Numbered from the stretch's first letter, positions 8,871-17,701 are shown. The stretch is DNA of 54,242 bases from Clostridiales bacterium (GCA_029012285.1 JAQXLU010000091.1:1-54242); one strand, 5' to 3'. Program-made: numbers and translations. Notes: generated by a model from the sequence alone, not told the origin.

Positions 8871-11800
8871 TTATTCGTCAATGTTTTGTTCGTCGCTTTG
8901 CGGGTACTGGCGGTTCGCCGTGCGGCGGCCTACCCGCTGGACACGCTGGGTGTCACCCGTCTGGGGCGCGCTTGGCTCCTGGGCCGCGGGACGGGCGTAG
9001 CTGCTCTCCGCATACCCCTGGGCGTCATGGTAGGGCGCGTACCGGTTGGTGGTCTGGTTCTGCGCTCCCTCCGGACGACGCGCGGTGGCCTGCTGGTCGG
9101 GGTACATGCCCGTGCGGGGCTGACCCTGCGTGCTGCGGGCATAGGGACGCTGCTGTGCGCGCGCCTCCTGGGCACGGCGCTGGGCCGCGCGCATGGCGAT
9201 CCGGCGGCGATTCTGCTGATAGCGTACCAGGGCGAACACACCGCCCACCGCCAGCAGGAGCAAGCCCACCACCACAGCCCAGATGAGCGCTGAGCCGCCG
9301 TCGCTGCTCTCGGTGGTCGGATAGGTCACATCGGGCAGCGGATTGAAGGTCGGCGTAGCCGTGGGGGACGCCGTCGGGGACGCAGTGGCCCAGCCGGGCA
9401 GCGGCTCCAGGGTCGGGGTGTTCTGGATGGGCGGAACCGTACCGATGGGATTGAAGGGCGCAAAGCTGGCGTATACGTCGGGGTTCTTGTTCACCCACTG
9501 GTCCTCGGCGGACACGATACCGCCGGTACCGGTGAAGCCCACATCGTCCATCGACGTGTTGCTGGACGCGGTGTTATTCTTGATGCCCTGCAGGTACTCC
9601 TCGCTCCCCAGGAAGCTCTCCAGCTCGGTGATGGTCATCTGCTTGAAGAAATCCCCATGGATGTAGCCTGTTTTTTCGCCGTAGCTGACCTTGTACCAGG
9701 TCACGCCGTTCACCTGCTCAGCGCCCAGCACCAAGCAGAAGGCGTAGCGCTTGAGCTCACCCACGCGCTTGGCGCTCGTGGAGGGTTCTTCACGCCAGTT
9801 GACGGAGCTGGCGTCCACATAGCCATAGGAGGACAATCCGTTGGTGTCAAAGGGCAGATTGGTGGTCACGGGTTCGGGCGTGGCATGGATGCGGTCGAGG
9901 TATTCTTCCTCCTCCGCGATGGTCAGCATGCGCACCAGGTCGGCCCGGATGTAGCCCCAATAGCCCTGGTAGTTCACGGAATGCCAGTACTGCCCATCCG
10001 CCGGGGTCTGCCCGGTGATGTACACAATGGTGCCGGCATCCAGGTTATCAATAATGCGGCTGAATTCGCTGGCCATCTGGCGGAAGGGCACCTCCGCGCC
10101 CAGCACCACGCCGTAGCCCTGCAGCTGCATGGGTTCGGGGGTAGCGGTGACCAGCTCGGTGGGCTCGGGCGTGTTGTTCTGCGCTTCCCAGAAGAGCAGA
10201 TAGGGCTCGGCCTCCTTGTCGGTGATTCTGCGCAGCGCAGCATCCGGCACGAAGCCCGCCTGCTTGTTCAGCGTGGATACGATGGCCCACATTTCGCCCG
10301 TATTGGGGTCGGGCACCTGATTGACCACGTTAACCAGCTCATTGGCGGCCAGACTTTGGATCACCGTCATTTCCGACGAGCTGATGCCCGTGCGCAGCTC
10401 CGTTGCCCGGGTGGTCAGCGCGTAGCCGACATAGGGCGTGGGGCTGGGAGACGCCGTGGGCGTTTCGCTGGGGAGCGCGGTGGGCGTGGCTGTTTCGACG
10501 GGCAGCGGCTCCAAGGTGGGCGTGAACGTGGGAGGCGGCGTGATCTCCTCAATCGGCGCTTGGGTCGGGACGTAGGTGGGCGTCACAGTAGGCGTTGCGG
10601 TGGGCGTAGCAGTAGGCGTCACGGTGGGGGTAGCAGTGAGCGTCGCAGTCGGCGCGGGCGTGAAGGTGGGCGCTGGGGTGCTGCCCGATGCATAAGCATC
10701 GCTTTGGGCCTGCGTCATGATCTCGAGGTAATTGCTCATCATGTAGCCGTACTTGCCATCGACGATAACCTGAGCCCACACCTCATGCGCGTCATTGTAG
10801 GTTTCCTGCAGGACGTACACCTTGGAATTCGTGCTCATCCGCTTGATCACGGTGTCCTTGCGAGCCGTACTGGGCTCGGAGCGCAGCGCGACGCTGTTGC
10901 CAGTCACCGTCGCATACCGGTAGACGTTCTCCCCCACCGGGATGGGCGTTTCATACACCAGCTTGTCGAAGGCCAGGACAACCTGGGCGGGATTCGCCTC
11001 GCCCTCGCGGGACACATAGACCTGCACCGGCTTGGCGCTGGTGGGGTCATAGCCGCTGGGGACGCGGTTGGCTTCCGCCTGGATGGTATGGTAACCGGTC
11101 GTCAGCTCCATCGTGAAGGGGCTGATGATCGCGTTGCCCTGCGCATCCACATAATTCACAATGATGGTCGCTTTCTTTTCCGGTGCGCGGTAGTAGAAGG
11201 CGATTTCCTCCGGGTCGGTGGTGCCGTCAGCAAAGACCTGAACGCGCAGCGTGTTCTCCATCATCAGCTCGTAGCCGGCGGGGAGATCGGTGGGATTGGC
11301 CTGGATGGTGTACGTGCCGGGCGCAATCTGCACATATTGAGTCGTTGCAATCAAGCGGCCCTCAGTGTCGTAGTAGCTCACAGGCAGTGTGAACTCCTGG
11401 GGCGCCTGCACCTGCTGGTAATAGAACACCACCTGGTTCTGGCTGGGCACACCATCGCGCACGGTGATGCTCACCTGGGTATCCGTACCGGCGAAGATCT
11501 CATAGCCCGCGCGCAGGTTTTCCGGCCTGGCCTCAATGATGTGGGTACCATTGCTCAGCTCGACGGTCTGGGCATCCGCCACATCCTCGCCCCGGTCGTC
11601 ACGGTAGTACACATGCACGGTGGCCTTCTGCTCTTCCTCCTGGGCCTTGCGGTAATAGAAGGCGATCTCCTGGGGAGAGAAGGTGCCGTTCTCGTACACC
11701 TCCACGGTGATGGAGGCATCGCTGACCAATTCATAGCCTGTGGGGACATGAGCTGCGTCCGGCTGAAGCTGATAAGTGCCGGCGGGCAGCGTCACGCTTT

Positions 11801-13709
11801 GGGGATCGGCGATTTCCGCGCCGTAGGTGTCAAAGTAGCTGACCTTCACCACCGCGGAGGCAGGCTTGGTCTGCTTGAGACGGTAGTAGAAGTACACATC
11901 CGTTTGGCTGGCAACGCCGCCCGATATGGTGATGCTGACCTCGGTCTGCATGCCGGGGGCGAGCTCGTAATCCGCCGAGAGGCCCTCGGGCGCGGCCTGG
12001 ATCACATACACGCCGTCCGCTTCAAAGCGGTGGGCCTGCACGGGGGCCACGTCGCGGCCACGGTCGTCCTGATAGTGCACGGTGACGGTCACCGGCTCCA
12101 GGCGACAGCGGAAGGACACCACTTCGGTGCTAATCGTGCCATCAGCGGCTACCTCCACCAGCTGGGACTGGTTTTCCTCCACCATGTAACCGGACACCTT
12201 GCTGCCATCCGGCTGGATGGTATATACGCCGGGAGCGAGCTCCATGGTGTCGCGGAGGATGACCGTACCGTCCGCCAGCTGATAAATGACGGTCAGCTTG
12301 GCGGTGGCAGTTTCTGTTTTTTGGCCCTCAAAGTAGAAATCGACGCTGCCGGGCTGGGTGCTGCCATCGTCATAAACGGTGACCTCCACGGACGTATTGC
12401 CCACGGGAATCAGGCCGCTGACCAGGCTTTCATCGACGGAAACGATAGATGTACCCACAGACAGCTGGACGCTGGTAGACACCAGCAAGCCCTGCTCCAC
12501 GTGCACATAGTTGACCGGGATGGTGACCTCCACCGGGGCGACGTAGGCATCGCGGTAGATGAACTGCACGTTCGCCACGCTGGCGGAGCCATCCGCATAG
12601 ACGGTGACCTCCGCGTAGCCAGCGCCGGTCAGCTCATAGCTGCCCACCAGGTCGCTGCTGGGGGTGACGGTGTGCGTGCCCTCCGGCAGGGTGATTTCCT
12701 TCACGTCCAGGGTTGTGCCGTTCTCGTGCAGGTAGTACACCGGGATGGTTGCTTCCACCGGGGCGGGATCATCATAGTAGAAAACCACGCTGGCCAGGTC
12801 CGTGGTGCCGTCCGGGTACACGGTGATGGTCACCGCCGCGTCGCTCGACAGCACATAGCCGTCCACCTTGGCGCTGTTGGGCAAGATGGTGTGCGTGCCG
12901 GGGGCGAGGTACACCTCCTGGAAGTCGAGGGTCGCGCCATTCAGGTGGTAGTAGGCCACCGGCACGGACACCTCTGCCACGGGCGTGGGGGTGGGTTCCT
13001 CGGTGGGGACAGGCGTGGGCGTGGCATCCTGACGGTACAGGAAGGTGATCTCCGGCGGATTGGCGTTGCCATTCTGATCCACCACGACATTGACCGACTC
13101 CGGCCCAAGGATGGTATACCCCTGGGTGCTGGCGGAGGCTGCCCACACCGTGGTGGTTTCCCCTGCCCAGCACTCCACATACTGGGCGTCCAGCTGCATG
13201 CCGTCCTCTGTGGCGTAGGTTACCATCACCTGCACCGGGAATGGCGTGAACTGCTCCTCCTGGGGCATGGGCTGGGAGGACACATACAGCATGATGGGCA
13301 GATCGGCCTGCTGTCCGTCCACCGCAAAGAACAGGGGGTAGGCGGACGCGGGAGACAGGTCGCGCGCGTCCATCTCATCCGTCCAGGTGAAGGACAGGGT
13401 TTGACCGCCCATATCATCCACCAGGTAGAAGGTGTAGGCGGGATTGGACGTCACTGCCTCCACCGTCAGCGTCTGATACGTGGCGGATGGATCCACATTG
13501 ACCCAATAAGCCCGCTCCGTGCTTTGCGGCACGGGCTGGGCCGTCGCAGACTTCTCCTGGCCGTTCGCGTTCATCCAGCGGAGGCTCAGAACGAGCTCAT
13601 CCCAAATACTGGATGCGTAAGCGGGGGTTAGGCAAGTCGTGATGCAGATCATCGCCGTCAGCAGAAAGGCTGCGATACGGCTGAGACACACTGCGCCATT
13701 GTGTTTCAT
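8871..13709 (-). CDS. Large repeat-rich surface protein (MucBP-like repeats, SH3 domains, C-terminal membrane anchor)
   Basis: 1612 residues. A Sec signal peptide (about 1-32, ending AYA) precedes a unique domain. About ten degenerate repeats of roughly 70-75 residues follow (about 155-920), each opening with a pattern like VTVHYQDDRG and closing in FYYR; they resemble MucBP/beta-grasp adhesin repeats. Next comes a bacterial SH3-like domain (925-996), a Pro/Thr linker (1006-1093) and three more SH3-like domains (1093-1363). Near 1471-1495 a single membrane helix leads to an Arg/Gln-rich cytosolic tail of about 110 residues. There is no LPXTG, so it is anchored by the helix with the tail inside. 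ATG 13709 has GGAGGG close upstream; an in-frame ATG 75 bp earlier lacks a signal-peptide context. Likely a wall-binding adhesin or envelope scaffold; the ligand is unknown. Confidence 0.9.
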   Translation of the reverse strand: MKHNGAVCLSRIAAFLLTAMICITTCLTPAYASSIWDELVLSLRWMNANGQEKSATAQPVPQSTERAYWVNVDPSATYQTLTVEAVTSNPAYTFYLVDDMGGQTLSFTWTDEMDARDLSPASAYPLFFAVDGQQADLPIMLYVSSQPMPQEEQFTPFPVQVMVTYATEDGMQLDAQYVECWAGETTTVWAASASTQGYTILGPESVNVVVDQNGNANPPEITFLYRQDATPTPVPTEEPTPTPVAEVSVPVAYYHLNGATLDFQEVYLAPGTHTILPNSAKVDGYVLSSDAAVTITVYPDGTTDLASVVFYYDDPAPVEATIPVYYLHENGTTLDVKEITLPEGTHTVTPSSDLVGSYELTGAGYAEVTVYADGSASVANVQFIYRDAYVAPVEVTIPVNYVHVEQGLLVSTSVQLSVGTSIVSVDESLVSGLIPVGNTSVEVTVYDDGSTQPGSVDFYFEGQKTETATAKLTVIYQLADGTVILRDTMELAPGVYTIQPDGSKVSGYMVEENQSQLVEVAADGTISTEVVSFRCRLEPVTVTVHYQDDRGRDVAPVQAHRFEADGVYVIQAAPEGLSADYELAPGMQTEVSITISGGVASQTDVYFYYRLKQTKPASAVVKVSYFDTYGAEIADPQSVTLPAGTYQLQPDAAHVPTGYELVSDASITVEVYENGTFSPQEIAFYYRKAQEEEQKATVHVYYRDDRGEDVADAQTVELSNGTHIIEARPENLRAGYEIFAGTDTQVSITVRDGVPSQNQVVFYYQQVQAPQEFTLPVSYYDTEGRLIATTQYVQIAPGTYTIQANPTDLPAGYELMMENTLRVQVFADGTTDPEEIAFYYRAPEKKATIIVNYVDAQGNAIISPFTMELTTGYHTIQAEANRVPSGYDPTSAKPVQVYVSREGEANPAQVVLAFDKLVYETPIPVGENVYRYATVTGNSVALRSEPSTARKDTVIKRMSTNSKVYVLQETYNDAHEVWAQVIVDGKYGYMMSNYLEIMTQAQSDAYASGSTPAPTFTPAPTATLTATPTVTPTATPTATPTVTPTYVPTQAPIEEITPPPTFTPTLEPLPVETATPTALPSETPTASPSPTPYVGYALTTRATELRTGISSSEMTVIQSLAANELVNVVNQVPDPNTGEMWAIVSTLNKQAGFVPDAALRRITDKEAEPYLLFWEAQNNTPEPTELVTATPEPMQLQGYGVVLGAEVPFRQMASEFSRIIDNLDAGTIVYITGQTPADGQYWHSVNYQGYWGYIRADLVRMLTIAEEEEYLDRIHATPEPVTTNLPFDTNGLSSYGYVDASSVNWREEPSTSAKRVGELKRYAFCLVLGAEQVNGVTWYKVSYGEKTGYIHGDFFKQMTITELESFLGSEEYLQGIKNNTASSNTSMDDVGFTGTGGIVSAEDQWVNKNPDVYASFAPFNPIGTVPPIQNTPTLEPLPGWATASPTASPTATPTFNPLPDVTYPTTESSDGGSALIWAVVVGLLLLAVGGVFALVRYQQNRRRIAMRAAQRRAQEARAQQRPYARSTQGQPRTGMYPDQQATARRPEGAQNQTTNRYAPYHDAQGYAESSYARPAAQEPSAPQTGDTQRVQRVGRRTANRQYPQSDEQNIDE
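10430..10690 (-). repeat. Pro/Thr linker-coding microrepeats
   Basis: Tandem degenerate units encoding TPT/ATPT/VTPT runs within the surface-protein gene. The units are 9-12 bp (GTGGGCGT-rich on the plus strand) and prone to slippage. They separate the first SH3-like domain from the later ones as a flexible spacer. Confidence 0.8.
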
Positions 13710-13755
13710 GGCGTGTCCCTCCTTTGTCAAGGAATCATAAAGGTTGTCATGATAT

Positions 13756-13784
13756 ATTATACTGCTATCATCATCTTTCGTCAA
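13756..13784 (-). promoter_or_regulatory. Promoter of the surface-protein gene
   Basis: Minus strand TTGACG (13784-13779), 17-bp spacer, TATAAT (13761-13756), about 45 bp before ATG 13709. Near-consensus, implying strong expression. Confidence 0.85.
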
Positions 13785-13893
13785 TGACAGGCAGCTGAAT
13801 CAAAACGCCCGGGCGGAATTTCCATCTGCCTTGGCAGGAATCCCCCGCCCCGCGTCGAATCAGTAAAGCAAATCACATGCGGGAGGCATACAG

Positions 13894-14442
13894 ATGAACG
13901 AGGAGAAGCTGATTGAAACCTACCAGGACGGCAAGGTTGTGTTTGAGGGCAAGATCATCCGCCTGGAGCACTGGACCGTGAAGCTCCCCAACGGCAAATC
14001 GGCCCTGCGGGAGGTGGCCTGCCACCCCGGCGCGTCCGCCGTCGTGGCGCTGGATAAGGACGGGAACATCATCCTCGTGCGCCAGTACCGCGCGCCCATC
14101 GGGCGGCTGACGATGGAGATTCCGGCTGGCAAGTTCGACCACCCGGGTGAGGATCCCCTCCTGTGCGCCCAGCGTGAGCTGAGCGAGGAAACCGGCCTGA
14201 TCGCTGATTCTTGGCGGAAGCTGACCGTGCTGGAAACCACGCCCGGCTTTTGCAACGAGCGCATCCACATTTATCTGGCCACGGGATTGCGCCAGGGCGA
14301 AACCCATCCGGATGAGGACGAGTTTGTCGCGACCCTCCGCATGCCGCTCGCAGAAGCGGTATCAAAGGTCATGGACGGCACGCTGCGCGACGGCAAGACC
14401 GCGCTGGCCATCATGATGGCCTCTGCCGCTTCCAAAGAGTAA
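13894..14442 (+). CDS. NUDIX hydrolase, ADP-ribose pyrophosphatase type
   Basis: 182 residues. The NUDIX box runs from GKFDHPGEDP to RELSEETGL (about residues 87-110). The catalytic REXXEEXG core is intact, but the first gap is one residue longer than the textbook GX5E. The N-terminal VKLPNGKSALREVACHPGASAVVAL and VRQYRAPIGRLTMEIPAG match ADP-ribose pyrophosphatases, which hydrolyse ADP-ribose to AMP and ribose-5-phosphate in the cytosol. Start ATG 13894 follows GGGAGG (13881-13886). Confidence 0.93.
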   Translation: MNEEKLIETYQDGKVVFEGKIIRLEHWTVKLPNGKSALREVACHPGASAVVALDKDGNIILVRQYRAPIGRLTMEIPAGKFDHPGEDPLLCAQRELSEETGLIADSWRKLTVLETTPGFCNERIHIYLATGLRQGETHPDEDEFVATLRMPLAEAVSKVMDGTLRDGKTALAIMMASAASKE

Positions 14443-14547
14443 ACGAGGCAGGGCTGCGTTTTCTTCCCCCGCGGGAAAAAAGATGACAAAAATGTTTCCA
14501 GTTTGCCTTTTTCGTGATGCCAAGACCTGCGTGAAAGGAGTGTCCAC

Positions 14548-14724
14548 ATGGCTGACAAAAAGCGCAGCGATCGCCGCTTTGCGATGCTCATCACCGTCCT
14601 GATGATCCTGCTGCTTCTGGCCGTTTGGCTGTTTGTGTACGGCTGCGCCACCAACGGCATCCCTGTGCCCCAGCTGCCGGGGCGGGAGCTGTCTGCCTGC
14701 GGGGCGATGCTGTGCCATGGGTGA
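14548..14724 (+). CDS. 58-residue single-pass membrane miniprotein
   Basis: Starts ATG 14548 seven bases after AAAGGAG. A charged N-terminus (MADKKRSDRR) is followed by one hydrophobic helix (about residues 11-31) and a short tail with three cysteines (GCATNGIP, LSACGAML, CHG). It could be an N-in membrane peptide or, less likely, an uncleaved secreted peptide. Its 3' end overlaps the acetyltransferase start by 8 bp (ATGGGTGA), so the two are probably co-translated. No family recognised. Confidence 0.65.
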   Translation: MADKKRSDRRFAMLITVLMILLLLAVWLFVYGCATNGIPVPQLPGRELSACGAMLCHG

Positions 14725-15361
14725 GCGTTGCTTTCTGTTGCGCTGGCTGACGCTACCCGCCGCCGAGCCAGACACGCCCCAGGCCTTCTTCGCCCGGCTT
14801 CCGGTGCTTCAGACAGAGCGTCTGATCCTGCGCAAAATGACCATGCGGGACGCCCCCGATGTGTACCGCTACGCCCGCGACCGAGAGGTGGCCCGCCATG
14901 TGCTATGGGAGGCTCACCAGTCCATCCTGGACACGCGGGGGTACATCCGCTACCTGCAAAGCCAGTACCGCAACGGCGAGCCGGGCAGCTGGGGCATTGT
15001 GCTGCGGGAAACCGGGCGGGTAATCGGCTCGATCGGGTATATGAGCTATTCGGCGGAGCACAGCACGGTGGAGATTGGCTACTCCCTCTCCCGGGAGCAC
15101 TGGGGCAAGGGGCTGATGACGGAGGCGCTGACCGCCGTCATGGACGAGACCTTCCGCGTGCTTGGGCTGCACCGGATTGAGGCGATGCACTTCACCGACA
15201 ACCCGGCCAGCGGGCGCGTGATGGAAAAATGCGGCATGCAGCACGAGGGCCATTTGCGGGAGCGCATCTGCTGCAAGGGCGTGTTCCGAGATGTTGAAAT
15301 GTGGGCCATCCTGCGCAAGGATTGGGAGAAGCGCGGCGCATCCGCATGCAATCGGATATAA
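14717..15361 (+). CDS. GNAT N-acetyltransferase, RimJ/RimL type
   Basis: 214 residues. The fold markers are LQTERLILRKMTMRDAPDVYRYARD (strand 1-helix 1), GSIGYMSY and EIGYSLSREHWGKGLMTEAL (acetyl-CoA loop, helix 3). LHRIEAMHFTDNPASGRVMEKCGM, FRDVEMWAI at the end completes the domain. It acetylates an amine using acetyl-CoA; ribosomal-protein or small-molecule substrates are both possible. The start is set by the overlap with the preceding miniprotein; the N-terminal 30 residues are poorly conserved and ATG 14717 has only a weak ribosome site, so coupling is likely. Confidence 0.85.
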   Translation: MGERCFLLRWLTLPAAEPDTPQAFFARLPVLQTERLILRKMTMRDAPDVYRYARDREVARHVLWEAHQSILDTRGYIRYLQSQYRNGEPGSWGIVLRETGRVIGSIGYMSYSAEHSTVEIGYSLSREHWGKGLMTEALTAVMDETFRVLGLHRIEAMHFTDNPASGRVMEKCGMQHEGHLRERICCKGVFRDVEMWAILRKDWEKRGASACNRI

Positions 15362-15395
15362 AAATGGCGTTGGGATCATGTCCCAGCGTCATTTT
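15361..15395. terminator. Bidirectional terminator shared by convergent genes
   Basis: Stem of AAAATGGCGTTGGGA with TCCCAGCGTCATTTT (15361-15375 with 15381-15395, two G-T pairs), loop TCATG. A/T-rich ends work in both directions. The minus-strand gene ends inside the loop, so the hairpin doubles as its last codons. Confidence 0.8.
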
Positions 15396-15567
15396 CTGAT
15401 TCCAGCCTGATGCCGGAAATGGTGATGGCCCGGAAATCCACCTCTTCGCCCATGCACTTCATGCAGTTATCACAGATTTTGTTCGGATCCAGGTCACAGC
15501 GGTCACATTCGCCGCAGCCATCGCAGATTTTTCCGTCCTGCAGGATGCATTCCTTTTTCGGATTCAT
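15376..15567 (-). CDS. Cys-rich miniprotein (63 residues)
   Basis: Eight cysteines lie in about 33 residues: CILQDGKICDGCGECDRC then ICDNCMKC, in CxxCxxC-type spacing that should bind zinc or an iron-sulfur cluster. The C-terminal half (GEEVDFRAITISGIRLE) lacks cysteine. ATG 15567 has GGGAGG nine bases upstream. It is divergent from lexA, sharing a 160-bp control region that contains a LexA box. I do not recognise a named family; a structural zinc protein or redox/metal sensor are both open. Confidence 0.75.
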   Translation of the reverse strand: MNPKKECILQDGKICDGCGECDRCDLDPNKICDNCMKCMGEEVDFRAITISGIRLESENDAGT

Positions 15568-15601
15568 GTGTCTTCGCCTCCCATGCCTGTCAAGCGGCTT
15601 C

Positions 15602-15630
15602 ATTATAGCACAGAAAGGGGGTTTCGCAAA
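15602..15630 (-). promoter_or_regulatory. Promoter of the Cys-rich miniprotein gene
   Basis: Minus strand extended -10 TGCTATAAT (TATAAT at 15607-15602) with TTTGCG (15630-15625) 17 bp upstream. The LexA box lies 19 bp beyond the -35, so LexA might influence it. Confidence 0.65.
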
Positions 15631-15648
15631 GGTTTTTTTCTTAAATAT

Positions 15649-15688
15649 CGAACAACTGTTTGATTTTTGTTTGCATCTATGTTATAAT
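15649..15688 (+). promoter_or_regulatory. lexA promoter with LexA (SOS) box
   Basis: CGAACAACTGTTTG (15649-15662) fits the Gram-positive LexA operator CGAACRNRYGTTYG-type dyad. Its right end overlaps a -35 TTGATT (15660-15665), followed after 17 bp by TATAAT (15683-15688). Binding would block polymerase, i.e. autorepression relieved by RecA-driven LexA cleavage. Confidence 0.85.
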
Positions 15689-15727
15689 GTTCCCATCCCT
15701 CAACACTAAATGTAAGGCGGTAGTGTT

Positions 15728-16339
15728 ATGCAAAGACCCCGTGGCGATAATCAGCAGCGCATCCTTGATTTCATCAAGTCGGAGATTCAGACCAAGGGCT
15801 ATCCGCCGTCCGTGCGGGAGATTGCCCTGGCGGTAGGGCTCAAGTCCACATCGACCGTGCATGGGCATCTCCAGCGGCTGGAAAAGCGCGGCTTGCTCCA
15901 TCGGGATGCAATGAAGCCCCGCGCCATGGAGATCATGGGCGACCCGAACTTTGTGCGCAACAATTCCACCGCGGTGCCCGTGGTGGGCCGGGTCACGGCT
16001 GGCGTGCCCATCCTTGCGGAGGAAAACCTCGATGAATACGTAGTCATCCCCGAGGTCATGCTGGGCGATGGTGAACACTTCATCCTGTTGGTTCGCGGCG
16101 ATTCGATGATCGAGGCCGGCATCCTCAATGGTGACTACATCGTGGTCAAGAAGTGCAGCGAGGCCCACAACGGGGATATTGTGGTGGCCATGATTGACGA
16201 TTCCGCCACGGTGAAGCGCTTCTTCAAGGAGAACGGCCACTTCCGCTTGCAGCCCGAGAACAGTGCCATGGCGCCTATCTACGCGGATGAGGTCACGATC
16301 CTGGGCAAGGTCGTATCCCTGTACCGCCTGGTGAAGTAA
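15728..16339 (+). CDS. lexA: SOS repressor LexA
   Basis: 203 residues. The N-terminal winged helix (about 1-68) contains the recognition segment YPPSVREIALAVGLKSTSTVHGHLQRL. The C-terminal self-cleaving peptidase has the scissile Ala91-Gly92 in RVTAG, the nucleophile Ser126 in RGDSM and the general base Lys163 in ATVKRF. SD AAGGCGG (15714-15720) precedes ATG 15728. Autoregulated through the operator at 15649-15662. Confidence 0.98.
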   Translation: MQRPRGDNQQRILDFIKSEIQTKGYPPSVREIALAVGLKSTSTVHGHLQRLEKRGLLHRDAMKPRAMEIMGDPNFVRNNSTAVPVVGRVTAGVPILAEENLDEYVVIPEVMLGDGEHFILLVRGDSMIEAGILNGDYIVVKKCSEAHNGDIVVAMIDDSATVKRFFKENGHFRLQPENSAMAPIYADEVTILGKVVSLYRLVK

Positions 16340-16405
16340 TCCTGGCTTTTTCCCTCTTTGCCGACGAACGATGCATAAAAATCTTGTGACAAGTTTTTTA
16401 ATACC

Positions 16406-16434
16406 TTGTCAAAGAGTATTTATTATGGTATGAT
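16406..16434 (+). promoter_or_regulatory. Promoter of the PAQR/fRMsr operon
   Basis: TTGTCA (16406-16411), 17-bp spacer, TATGAT (16429-16434). Confidence 0.8.
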
Positions 16435-16465
16435 AGTATCGAGCAACGGCAAGGAGGTTTTTATT

Positions 16466-17131
16466 GTGGAAAGCATGGAAACAAAGCACCGGATTTCCAT
16501 CCCCAAATACACCCTGGGCGAGGAGCTGATGAACAGCATCACCCATGGCATCGGCGCAGGGCTGGGCATCGCCGCCCTTGTGCTGTGCGTCGTCAAGAGC
16601 TGCCGACCGCTGGACGGGTACAAGCTGGCCTCCAGCATCGTGTTCGGGCTAACAACGACGCTCCTGTATCTGATGAGCTGCCTCTACCACGCGCTCAAGG
16701 TCAACCGAGCCAAGCGCGTTTTCCGCGTGATCGACCACTGCACCATCTTTCTGCTCATCGCCGGGACGTACACGCCGTATACGCTCATCACGCTGCGCGG
16801 CACGGTCGGGTGGGTGCTGTTCGGGGTAGTATGGGGTGTCGGCATCCTCGGGATTGTGCTCAACGCGGTGAATCTCCGACGGTACGCCAAGGTGTCCGTA
16901 GCCTGCTACATCATGCTGGGCTGGGTGGTGCTCTTCTCCATCAAGCAACTGGTAGCCGCCCTCGCACCGACGGGGCTGTGGTTGCTGCTGTCAGGCGGCA
17001 TCGCCTACACGGTGGGCGCCATCCTGTACGGCATCGGAGCCAAAAAGCGGTACTTCCACTCCGTGTTTCACTTTTTCTGCCTGCTTGGCACCGCGCTGCA
17101 TTTCTTCTCGATTTATCTTTACGTACTGTAA
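16466..17131 (+). CDS. trhA: PAQR-family membrane protein (hemolysin III/TrhA type)
   Basis: 221 residues with seven predicted helices. The conserved polar residues of the PAQR/CREST fold are present: NSITHGIGAGLGI in helix 1, SCLYHALK after helix 2, RVIDHCTIFLLIAGTYTPY, and FHSVFHFFCLLGTALHF in the last helix. These histidines form the intramembrane metal site. The family affects membrane fluidity; true haemolysis is doubtful. GTG 16466 has AAGGAGG (16451-16457) at 8 bp, better than the ATG three codons later. fRMsr starts 11 bp downstream, same operon. Confidence 0.92.
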   Translation: MESMETKHRISIPKYTLGEELMNSITHGIGAGLGIAALVLCVVKSCRPLDGYKLASSIVFGLTTTLLYLMSCLYHALKVNRAKRVFRVIDHCTIFLLIAGTYTPYTLITLRGTVGWVLFGVVWGVGILGIVLNAVNLRRYAKVSVACYIMLGWVVLFSIKQLVAALAPTGLWLLLSGGIAYTVGAILYGIGAKKRYFHSVFHFFCLLGTALHFFSIYLYVL

Positions 17132-17142
17132 CGGAGGACGCT

Positions 17143-17640
17143 ATGCACCAGGACATTTCATGGCCGCTGGAAAAAAACGCGCTGTATGCGCTGCTCTCGC
17201 AGCAGCTTGCCGCCCTGGTGGAAGGCTGCCTGCCGGTGTCCGCGCTATCCAACGCGGCAGCGCTTTTGTGGGAAGAGCTGCCTGATATCAACTGGGCCGG
17301 GTTTTACCTTTTGAAGGGCGACATGCTGCACCTGGGGCCTTTCCAGGGGAAAACGGCTTGCGTGCAGATTCCCGTGGGGCGCGGTGTTTGTGGCACTGCG
17401 GCAGCGACAAGACAAATTCTGGTGGTCAGAGATGTTCATGAGTTTCCAGGACACATTGCATGTGACGCGGCTTCCCGGTCGGAGATTGTGCTGCCCCTGC
17501 TCAGGGATGGCACGCTCTATGGCGTGATGGATATCGACGCACCCATGGTGGCCCGGTTTGACGAGGCAGATGCGGCTGGCCTAAACGCCCTGTGCGATGT
17601 GCTGATGCAGCAGGTGGAGTGGAACAACGGGCTGCTGTAA
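17143..17640 (+). CDS. msrC: Free methionine-(R)-sulfoxide reductase (GAF domain, fRMsr)
   Basis: 165 residues, a single GAF domain. The signature is complete: INWAGFYLL, GPFQGKTAC (first catalytic Cys), GRGVCGTAA (second), and VRDVHEFPGHIACDAASRSEIVLPL (third Cys). It reduces free Met-R-sulfoxide in the cytosol with thioredoxin and protects against oxidants. GGAGG (17133-17137) lies 5 bp before ATG 17143. Confidence 0.95.
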   Translation: MHQDISWPLEKNALYALLSQQLAALVEGCLPVSALSNAAALLWEELPDINWAGFYLLKGDMLHLGPFQGKTACVQIPVGRGVCGTAAATRQILVVRDVHEFPGHIACDAASRSEIVLPLLRDGTLYGVMDIDAPMVARFDEADAAGLNALCDVLMQQVEWNNGLL

Positions 17641-17651
17641 TCCCCCATCAA

Positions 17652-17701
17652 AAAAAGACTCATACACGCTTGCGGATCGTGCGGCGCGCATGAGTCTTTT
17701 T
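17652..17701 (+). terminator. Terminator of the PAQR/fRMsr operon
   Basis: AAAAAGACTCAT/ATGAGTCTTTTT (17652-17663 with 17690-17701), a perfect 12-bp stem with a long loop that can form an inner helix. The A/T ends make it potentially bidirectional. Confidence 0.85.

Noticed and set aside
9657..13631. 1324-codon open frame antisense to the surface-protein gene
   Set aside because: It mirrors the repeat-rich gene, has no ribosome site, and its His/Gly/Val-rich composition is what G+C-rich codon shadows give.
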